From: DATARH01 sp036264235
Lineage (GTDB): Bacteria > Pseudomonadota > Alphaproteobacteria > ATCC43930 > CGMCC-115725
Length of the DNA: 20,547 bases
Assembly (NCBI GenBank): GCA_036264235.1
Contig: DATARH010000133.1
Coordinates: forward strand, 1 to 20,547
Reading direction: 5' to 3'
The notes under the pieces are model-generated. The model had not been told where the DNA came from and made no database searches. It saw only the letters and a list, made by a program, of their open reading frames with translations. This document shows, piece by piece, positions 14,832 through 20,547 of the stretch (position 1 is the stretch's first letter; each line of letters starts with the position of its first letter). A program made the translations under genes and the position numbers.

Positions 14832-16724
14832 TCAGATCTCGGTCTGCCCGCCGAGCTCGACAACCCGGTTGGGCGGAATCCGGAAGAACTCGGTCGCATC
14901 GAGCGCCAGATTGCTTAACGCGATGAACAGGCGGCTGCGCCAGCGCCAGAAGACGATCCGGTGCGGCCGCGCACGCAGCTTCTCGCGGCCGATGATGAAC
15001 GAGGTTTCCATCAGGTTGAAGTGGAAGCGCTGCCGCCGGCATTGGGCGAGCGCGCGGACGATATTGGGCTCGTCCATAAATCCGTAGCGCACCCGGATCG
15101 TGTAGAAGCCCTTGCCCAGTTCGGCGATTTCGAGCCGCTGGTCCGATGCGACGTGCGGCACATCCTCGGTCTCGACCTGCATCAGGACGACACGCTCGTG
15201 CAGCGCCTTGTAGTGCTTCAGCGCGTGCAGCAGCGCGACCGGAACATGGGCAAAGTCGCGTGTCATGAAGATCGCAGTGCCGGGCACGCGGACCGTCCGC
15301 TCGGGATTCAGTGTGTCGACGAACACGCCCAGCGGCATCGCGTCGTGGGCACGTTGCTCGGCCAACAATCGCCGGCCGCGCCACCATGTCGCCATCACGG
15401 CGAAGACCGCCACGGCGACGACGATCGGGAACCAGCCGCCCTCGAAAATTTTCAGCATGTTCGCGGTGAGAAAAACCGCGTCGACCAATCCGAACAGCAC
15501 GAACACCCTTATTGCCTTGGTCAGACTCCACCCGATGCTGCGCATGTAGATGAAAGCCAGCCCGCTGGTGATCAGCATCATTCCGCTGACCGCTATGCCA
15601 TACGCGGCGCCGAGGTTGTCCGAGGTTTGGAAGAACAGCACGAGGGCAATCACGGCGATCAGCAGCGCCCAGTTGATCCGCGGCACATAGACCTGGCCGA
15701 TTTCGGTCTCCGAGGTGTGGCGGACCTCCAGCCGCGGCAGGTAGCCGAGCTGGATCGCCTGGTGAGTGATCGAATAGGCGCCGGAGATGACCGCCTGCGA
15801 GGCGATGATCGTTGCCGTCGAGGCAAGGATCACAAGCGGGTAAAGCGCCCAATCCGGAGCGAGCTTGTAGAACGGGTTCTCAAGCGCGGCCGGATCGGCG
15901 AGCAGCAGCGCGCCCTGGCCGAAATAGTTCAGGACCAGGGCTGGCAAGACCAACCACAGCCAAGCGCGGCGCAGCGCGCTGCGGCCGAAATGCCCCATGT
16001 CGGCGTACAGCGTCTCGGTTCCGGTGACCGCCAGAAACACCGCGCCCAGCATCAGAAATCCGCGCCACGGCGCCGCGACGAGTTCGCCAATGCCATAATA
16101 GGGATTGAGCGCCATCAGCACGCGGGGCTCCTGGACGATGCCCCATATGCCGAGCGCAGCGAGAACGGCGAACCAGACCAGCATAACCGGTCCAAACAGT
16201 CCGCCAACCGCGGCCGTGCCGCGGCGCTGCACGAGAAACAGACCGATCAGCAACACCAGCGAGATCGGGATTATGTACGGCTCGAAAACCGGCGTCGCCA
16301 CTTTCAGCCCCTCGACCGCGCTCAGGACCGAGATCGCCGGAGTAATGACGCCGTCGCCGTAAAACAGGGCCGCGCCGACCAGCCCGGCGGCCATGATCCA
16401 AAGGTAGTGCCGCCGGTTGCGTTCGGTCGTTCGCAGCACCAGTGAGGTCAACACGAGGAGACCGCCCTCGCCGCGATTGTCGGCGCGCATGATCACGATC
16501 ACGTACTTGACCGTGACGATCCATATCAGCGACCAGAAAATCAGCGACACGACGCCAAGAATGGCGTGGTCTGTGGTCTCGCCGTAAGCCAGCAGCGATT
16601 GGCGCATCGTGTATAGCGGTGAGGTGCCAATATCGCCGTAGACGACGCCAAGCGCGGCGAGCGTCAGGTTGGTACGGATGGTGGGCTCGGCCCGATGGGG
16701 TCCAACCAGAGTTACTGCGGTCAA
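14832..16724 (-). CDS. kup: Kup/Trk system low-affinity potassium uptake protein
   Basis: The 630-residue protein has the Kup (KT/KUP/HAK) layout. A short cytoplasmic N-terminus precedes GVVYGDIGTSPLY in the first membrane helix. ALFYGDGVITPAISVLSAVEG is in the next helices. About 12 hydrophobic segments run to about residue 430, and a hydrophilic cytoplasmic C-terminal domain ends DATEFFRIPPNRVVELGG. Kup imports K+ with H+ across the inner membrane. The start is TTG (16724), backed by GGGAG 7 nt upstream; no better ATG is available. The length is close to E. coli Kup (622). It is divergent from the kdpD-like gene, and a second, nearly identical kup lies beyond kdpE. Confidence 0.95.
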   Translation of the reverse strand: MTAVTLVGPHRAEPTIRTNLTLAALGVVYGDIGTSPLYTMRQSLLAYGETTDHAILGVVSLIFWSLIWIVTVKYVIVIMRADNRGEGGLLVLTSLVLRTTERNRRHYLWIMAAGLVGAALFYGDGVITPAISVLSAVEGLKVATPVFEPYIIPISLVLLIGLFLVQRRGTAAVGGLFGPVMLVWFAVLAALGIWGIVQEPRVLMALNPYYGIGELVAAPWRGFLMLGAVFLAVTGTETLYADMGHFGRSALRRAWLWLVLPALVLNYFGQGALLLADPAALENPFYKLAPDWALYPLVILASTATIIASQAVISGAYSITHQAIQLGYLPRLEVRHTSETEIGQVYVPRINWALLIAVIALVLFFQTSDNLGAAYGIAVSGMMLITSGLAFIYMRSIGWSLTKAIRVFVLFGLVDAVFLTANMLKIFEGGWFPIVVAVAVFAVMATWWRGRRLLAEQRAHDAMPLGVFVDTLNPERTVRVPGTAIFMTRDFAHVPVALLHALKHYKALHERVVLMQVETEDVPHVASDQRLEIAELGKGFYTIRVRYGFMDEPNIVRALAQCRRQRFHFNLMETSFIIGREKLRARPHRIVFWRWRSRLFIALSNLALDATEFFRIPPNRVVELGGQTEI

Positions 16725-16781
16725 GCCGACGCTCCCATAAATTACCAGCGTGCTGGACGGCTACTCAGGTGCAGCGAGGGA

Positions 16782-16833
16782 CATAAAAAAACGAGCTGGC
16801 TCTCGGAGGTTCCGCATAAAGATTTCATAAAGA
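16782..16833. promoter_or_regulatory. CATAAA box cluster in the kup/kdpD intergenic region
   Basis: CATAAA occurs at 16782-16787, 16815-16820 and 16826-16831, with spacings of 33 and 11 bp, which are multiples of one helical turn. The last two are within the longer direct repeat CATAAAGA-N3-CATAAAGA. A further CATAAA is at 16736-16741 and an inverted CTTTATG at 16854-16860. OmpR/KdpE-type regulators bind direct repeats about 11 bp apart, and a KdpE-like regulator is encoded in this cluster. The box is AT-rich in a GC-rich neighbourhood. Binding is not shown. Confidence 0.4.
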
Positions 16834-16868
16834 CGGCAGCCTGGGGACGGGCGCTTTATGCCGATTTA

Positions 16869-16880
16869 ATGCCGCGGCAT
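16869..16880. promoter_or_regulatory. 12-bp perfect palindrome, possible operator
   Basis: ATGCCGCGGCAT is self-complementary. Its left half resembles TTATGCCG at 16856-16863, which itself forms an inverted repeat with CGGCATAA at 16875-16882. It is in the divergent region between kup and the kdpD-like gene. It could bind a dimeric regulator or form a small RNA hairpin. Confidence 0.3.
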
Positions 16881-16949
16881 AACAATCCCGCTCGAAAACC
16901 AACGCCGGACTAAACTTCTGTCGGCGGCACAACGAAGAGGTTGTCCGCC

Positions 16950-17144
16950 GTGTTGCGCCCTGATTTTTACGCCGCGAATGGTGTGTCACGTTCCGACGGC
17001 GAGCCGTCCGGCCTCGATTTGTCGGATCGGCCGTTCGTTGCGGCCGCAAACATGGTTGCGGCCGTGCTGCTCGAAATCCTGCGCCCGCTTTGTTGGGAAG
17101 CCGTGATCCTGCTCTATTTGCTGGCGCTGTTCACCGCCGAATGA
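16950..17144 (+). CDS. Small single-pass membrane protein upstream of kdpD-like gene, 64 aa
   Basis: A GTG at 16950 preceded by AAGAGG (16935-16940, spacing 9) opens 64 codons; TTG at 16941 would also be in frame but leaves no ribosome-site spacing. The N-terminal 30 residues are polar. The C-terminal part has one long hydrophobic stretch (about residues 34-64, with AAVLLEIL and WEAVILLYLLALF). It sits where kdpF or another small Kdp subunit might be, 126 bp before the kinase gene. However, it shows no clear similarity to the KdpF sequence and there are no kdpABC genes nearby. It may be a small accessory membrane protein or a chance ORF. An 8-bp inverted repeat lies just after its stop. Confidence 0.35.
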   Translation: MLRPDFYAANGVSRSDGEPSGLDLSDRPFVAAANMVAAVLLEILRPLCWEAVILLYLLALFTAE

Positions 17145-17147
17145 ACT

Positions 17148-17174
17148 CGTTGCGATCGCGTTGCCGTCGCAACG
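17148..17174 (+). other. Inverted repeat between the small membrane ORF and kdpD-like gene
   Basis: CGTTGCGA (17148-17155) and TCGCAACG (17167-17174) form a perfect 8-bp stem with an 11-nt loop, 4 nt after the small ORF stop. There is no T-run, so it may be a weak terminator or a regulatory hairpin in the kinase leader. Confidence 0.35.
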
Positions 17175-17270
17175 CTTCAATGGATCGAACGGGTCATTTC
17201 GATTGCGCACCCGAACCTTTCCACACAGATTGCCGGTTGCGGGTTGAGGTGCGAAGCCTAAATTGGCGGC

Positions 17271-18911
17271 ATGGCGGAGCCGCAAGCTCGACCGACGGCG
17301 GAAGCGGTCCCCGGCACGACCGAAGACGGGCATCACTGGGCTGCCTTCTTTCTCGGCATAGCGTCGGAGCGGGGTAGCGCGCCGCGGCCGCTGCCTTACC
17401 TCGGCAGCGCCGCGGCCGTCGGATTGGCGCTCGGCTGCGGCTTGTTGATCGAGCGCTTTGTCGGCCTGCAGAGCGTGCTGCTGGTCTTTCTTATGGCGAT
17501 CCTCGTTTCGGCGATTGCCTGGGGACTGTTGCCGTCGCTGTTCGCCTGCGTGCTGAGCGTGCTCGCGTTCAATTTCTTCCTGCTGCCGCCGGTTTATACC
17601 TTCACGATCGCCGACACCGACAATGCGGTCGCGCTGTTTTTTTTCTTCATCGTCGCGGTCATCGTCAGCAACCTGACCGCGGCGACCCGCAGCCAAATCG
17701 TGGTTGCGCGTGCCCGCACCAGGACGACCGCGGCGCTCTACGCGTTCAGCCGCAAGGTCGCCGGTATCGGCACCCTCGACGATCTCCTGTGGGCGACCGT
17801 GCACCAGGTGTCGTCGATGCTGAATGTACACACCGTCCTGCTGCTGCCGGAGACGCAGGAGAGCAGTGCCGCTCTGGCGCTTGCCGCCGGATATCCGCCG
17901 GAGGACCGGCTTGCGGCAGCCGATGTGGATGCAGCCCGCTGGTGCTGGCAGCACAACGATGCGGCCGGAAACGGCAGCGATACCGTGTCCGGCGGCGACT
18001 GGTTTTTCCTGCCGCTGCGCACCGGCAGCGGCCCGGTCGGGGTGATCGGCATCGAGCGCGATCGGTCTGAGGCGCCAATGCACGCCGACGAGCGGCGTCT
18101 GCTCGACGCGCTCGCCGATCAGGCGGCGGTGGCGATCGAGCGCATCTCGCTGGCGCGCGGTCTCGCCGAGGCTCGTGTCCTGGGCGAGACCGAGCGGTTG
18201 CGTGGCGCGTTATTGACGTCGATATCGCACGATCTGCGAACGCCGCTCGCCTCGATCCTCGGCGCCGCCTCCAGCCTGCGCAGCTACGCCGACCGCTACA
18301 CCCCCGAGCAGCGCGAAGAATTGCTCTCGACGCTGCAGGACGAGGCGGAGCGATTGAACCGGTTCGTCGGCAATCTGCTCGACATGACGCGCCTCGAATC
18401 CGGCGCGATCGAATTGCGGCTCGATCTCGTCGATGTCGCCGAGATCGTCGGCGCGGCGCTCGAACGTGCCCGCAACGTGCTGGCCTTTCACCGGGTCGAG
18501 ATCGATGTCGCGTCCGACCTGCCGATGCTGCGGCTCGATCCGCTGCTGTTCGAACAGGTGCTGTTCAACCTGCTCGACAACGCCGCCAAATACGCACCGC
18601 CCGGCAGCCGCATCGATGTGCATGCCCGGCGCGATGGCGAGGGCGTGGCGATCGCGGTTCTGGATGAAGGGGCGGGGATCCCGCGGGGCGATCTCAAACG
18701 CATCTTCGAGAAGTTCTATCGCGTGCATGCGCAAGACCGGCAGCGCGCCGGCACCGGCCTCGGTCTGGCGATCTGCCGCGGCTTTGTCGAGGCGCAAGGC
18801 GGCCGTATCGACGCTCAGAACCGCCGCGACCGCTCCGGCGCGGTGCTGACAATCCGGATGCCGGTTGCCGAAACAGCCGTAATCGGCAACGTGTTGGCAG
18901 CAAATGGCTGA
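17271..18911 (+). CDS. kdpD: KdpD-like sensor histidine kinase lacking the N-terminal KdpD/USP half
   Basis: The 546-residue protein corresponds to the C-terminal half of KdpD (about 890 residues in E. coli). It has four hydrophobic segments of a DUF4118 membrane module (about 42-138), a GAF-like domain (about 165-292), a HisKA domain with phospho-acceptor H320 in SISHDLRTPL, and an ATPase domain. The N-box is at 433-440 (NLLDNAAK), G1 is DEGAGI (465-470) and G2 is GTGLGL (494-499). The N-terminal Walker-type KdpD domain and USP domain are absent. Only 126 bp separate this start from the previous small ORF, and nothing kdpD-like precedes it. The ATG at 17271 has only a weak ribosome site. It overlaps kdpE by 8 nt, so the two proteins are coupled partners. 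The stimulus may differ from classical KdpD. Confidence 0.85.
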   Translation: MAEPQARPTAEAVPGTTEDGHHWAAFFLGIASERGSAPRPLPYLGSAAAVGLALGCGLLIERFVGLQSVLLVFLMAILVSAIAWGLLPSLFACVLSVLAFNFFLLPPVYTFTIADTDNAVALFFFFIVAVIVSNLTAATRSQIVVARARTRTTAALYAFSRKVAGIGTLDDLLWATVHQVSSMLNVHTVLLLPETQESSAALALAAGYPPEDRLAAADVDAARWCWQHNDAAGNGSDTVSGGDWFFLPLRTGSGPVGVIGIERDRSEAPMHADERRLLDALADQAAVAIERISLARGLAEARVLGETERLRGALLTSISHDLRTPLASILGAASSLRSYADRYTPEQREELLSTLQDEAERLNRFVGNLLDMTRLESGAIELRLDLVDVAEIVGAALERARNVLAFHRVEIDVASDLPMLRLDPLLFEQVLFNLLDNAAKYAPPGSRIDVHARRDGEGVAIAVLDEGAGIPRGDLKRIFEKFYRVHAQDRQRAGTGLGLAICRGFVEAQGGRIDAQNRRDRSGAVLTIRMPVAETAVIGNVLAANG

Positions 18912-19611
18912 GGGTTACACGGTGCTCGTTGTCGATGACGAGCCGCCGATCCGCCGGTTTCTGCGAACCAGCCTCGGTGCGGCCGGACACCGCGTCGTCA
19001 CCGCCGAGAATGCTGCGGAAGCGCTGACCATGGTCGGGGCCGAAAAGCCTGACGTGGTGATCCTCGATCTCGGTCTGCCCGACCGCAGCGGCCTCGACGT
19101 GATCGCCGAAATACGCAGCAAATCGCCGGTGCCGATCATCGTCTTGTCGGCGCGCAGCGACGAGCGCGCCAAGGTCGAGGCGCTCGACCTCGGCGCGGAC
19201 GATTACGTCGCGAAACCCTTCGGTATGGCCGAGCTGATGGCGCGCATTCGGGCAGCACTGCGCCACGCGTACCAGGCCGATGGCGAGTTGCCGGCCTTCA
19301 CCTCGGGCGACCTGAAGGTCGATCTGGTCCGACGTCACGTCAGTCGGGGCGGGCAGGAGATCAAGCTGTCGCGCAAGGAATTCGAATTGTTGCGGCACCT
19401 CGTCATGCATGCCGGCAAGGTGCTGACGCACCGCCAGTTGCTGCGCGAGGTATGGGGGCCGGCGCAGATCGACGAGGTGCAATATCTCAGAGTATTTATC
19501 CGCGGCTTGCGGCAGAAGCTCGAGCTCGACCCGACCCGACCAAGCCACATCCTGACCGAGCTTGGCGTCGGTTACCGGCTGCAATTGCCGCCGGAGCAGC
19601 GCGCCGGCTGA
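18904..19611 (+). CDS. kdpE: KdpE-like OmpR-family response regulator
   Basis: The 235-residue protein has a receiver domain (about 6-118) with acidic pocket D11-D12, phospho-acceptor D55 (VVILDLGLPD), S82 in LSAR and K104 in AKPF. A winged-helix DNA-binding domain (about 130-228) follows, with the recognition-helix region EVQYLRVFIRGLRQKLE. Closest style is KdpE, which in E. coli activates kdpFABC. Those genes are absent here, while two kup genes flank the pair, so its targets may be kup or genes outside the window. The start lies within the last 8 nt of the kinase gene, and the stop is 12 bp from the convergent second kup stop. Confidence 0.87.
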   Translation: MAEGYTVLVVDDEPPIRRFLRTSLGAAGHRVVTAENAAEALTMVGAEKPDVVILDLGLPDRSGLDVIAEIRSKSPVPIIVLSARSDERAKVEALDLGADDYVAKPFGMAELMARIRAALRHAYQADGELPAFTSGDLKVDLVRRHVSRGGQEIKLSRKEFELLRHLVMHAGKVLTHRQLLREVWGPAQIDEVQYLRVFIRGLRQKLELDPTRPSHILTELGVGYRLQLPPEQRAG

Positions 19612-19623
19612 ACCGGGAACGGC

Positions 19624-20547
19624 TCAGATTTCAGTCTGGCCGCCGAGTTCGACGACCCGGTTGGGCGGGATGCGGAAGAATTCGGTCGCATCGAGCGCCA
19701 GATTGGTCAGGAAGATGAACAGGTGATTGCGCCAGCGCCAAAAGGCGAGCGGGTGCGGCCGCGCGCGCAGTTTCTCGCGGCCGATGATGAACGAGGTTTC
19801 CATCAGGTTGAAATGGAAGTTCTGCCGCCGGCACAGTGCCATGGCGCGCACCAGATTGGGCTGGTCCATAAACCCGTAGCGCACCAGGATCGCGTAGAAG
19901 CCCTTGCCGAGTTCCTTGATCTCGAGCCGATGATCGGAGGCGACATGCGGCACGTCCTCGGTTTCCACCTGCATCAGCACGACGCGCTCGTGCAGCGCCT
20001 TGTAGTGTTTCAGCGCGTGCAGCAGCGCGATCGGCACGTGGGCGAGATCGCGAGTCATAAAGATCGCCGTCCCCGGCACCCGCACGGTTCGCTCCGGGTT
20101 TAGCGACTCGACGAACACATCCAACGGCATCGCGTCGCGGGCGCGCTGCTCGGCGAGCAGGCGGCGGCCGCGCCACCAGGTGCCCATGATCGAGAACATC
20201 AGGGTCGCGACGACGATCGGGAACCAGCCGCCCTGGCCGATCTTCAGCAGATTGGCGCTGAGGAAGGTCCAGTCGATGATCGCGAACAACCCGAACACCG
20301 GCAGCGCGACCGCGAGGCTCCAGCCGCGCGCGCGCATATAAAGAAAGGCAAGCCCGGTGGTGATCGCCATGTCGCCGCTGACCGCGACGCCGTAGGCGGC
20401 GCCGAGATTGTCGGAGGACTGGAACAGCAGCACCAGGACGATGACCGCGATTAACAGCCCGAAATTGATCCGCGGTAGATAGACTTGGCCGATCTCGGTT
20501 TCCGAGGTATGGCGGATTTCGAGCCGCGGCAGATAGCCGAGCTGGAT
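19624..20547 (-). CDS. kup: Second Kup potassium uptake protein, C-terminal 307 residues (5' end outside window)
   Basis: The frame stays open from the stop at 19624 to the end of the window; the start codon is beyond it. The 307 visible residues match the C-terminal half of the first kup product nearly residue for residue, from IQLGYLPRLE to RIPPNRVVELGGQTEI. They include the last membrane helices and the whole cytoplasmic domain. At DNA level the copies share tracts such as 41 identical nt (14980-15020 and 19772-19812). Both genes point leftward and enclose the kdpDE-like pair. Two or more Kup paralogues are common in Bradyrhizobium-type genomes. Confidence 0.93.
   Translation of the reverse strand: MQLGYLPRLEIRHTSETEIGQVYLPRINFGLLIAVIVLVLLFQSSDNLGAAYGVAVSGDMAITTGLAFLYMRARGWSLAVALPVFGLFAIIDWTFLSANLLKIGQGGWFPIVVATLMFSIMGTWWRGRRLLAEQRARDAMPLDVFVESLNPERTVRVPGTAIFMTRDLAHVPIALLHALKHYKALHERVVLMQVETEDVPHVASDHRLEIKELGKGFYAILVRYGFMDQPNLVRAMALCRRQNFHFNLMETSFIIGREKLRARPHPLAFWRWRNHLFIFLTNLALDATEFFRIPPNRVVELGGQTEI

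Noticed and set aside
14961..16445. Plus-strand open frame of 494 codons opposite kup
   Set aside because: It is a shadow of kup, rich in Gln/Arg/Asp/His, with no domain.
16950..17144. Naming the small membrane ORF kdpF
   Set aside because: Known KdpF is about 29 residues with a different sequence, and no kdpABC genes follow; position alone is not enough.
1..20547. CRISPR arrays, tRNA or rRNA genes
   Set aside because: No regularly spaced repeats and no cloverleaf or rRNA-like sequence was seen on either strand by eye.

Overview
The window is high-GC bacterial DNA. Gene content and style (NIPSNAP, RraA, HyuAB and family 5 substrate-binding-protein clusters, paralogous Kup transporters, a DUF5681-type protein) suggest an alphaproteobacterium, most likely Hyphomicrobiales of the Bradyrhizobium/Rhodopseudomonas type. 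This is inference from gene families; there is no rRNA or other marker gene here.

Region 1 (1-2280) looks like decayed accessory DNA. It holds the 3' end of an IS1595/ISXO2-type transposase, two strong hairpin terminators, two very small basic ORFs (526-633 + and 635-799 -), a frameshifted HNH-like zinc-finger gene (812-1650) and a DUF5681-type protein (1806-2279). Region 2 (2280-4310) holds an NHL beta-propeller protein resembling peptidyl-amidoglycolate lyases, a 67-residue membrane-anchored Gly/Ser/Asp-rich protein and a two-domain NIPSNAP protein.

Region 3 (4345-14815) looks like a catabolic and uptake cluster. hyuB-hyuA (hydantoinase/oxoprolinase, overlapping by 4 nt) run leftward. Diverging from them are three tandem paralogous periplasmic substrate-binding proteins of the peptide/opine/nickel class, with no permease or ATPase gene in the window. 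A VOC-family metalloprotein (-) and an RraA-type aldolase-like protein (+) follow. A coherent reading is uptake of a small amide or lactam compound, ATP-dependent ring opening by HyuAB, and later steps by VOC and RraA proteins. The substrate cannot be read from the sequence.

Region 4 (14832-20547) is a potassium module. A complete kup gene (-) is followed by a divergent kdpD-like kinase that lacks the usual N-terminal KdpD sensor half (+), an overlapping kdpE (+), and a second, highly similar kup (-) cut by the window end. No kdpFABC genes are visible. The kup/kdpD intergenic region carries repeated CATAAA boxes, two of them exactly one helical turn apart, and a 12-bp palindrome. This suggests that the KdpDE-like pair may control Kup transporters. 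Gene packing is tight: the convergent gene ends here are separated by 3, 12, 16 and 36 bp.
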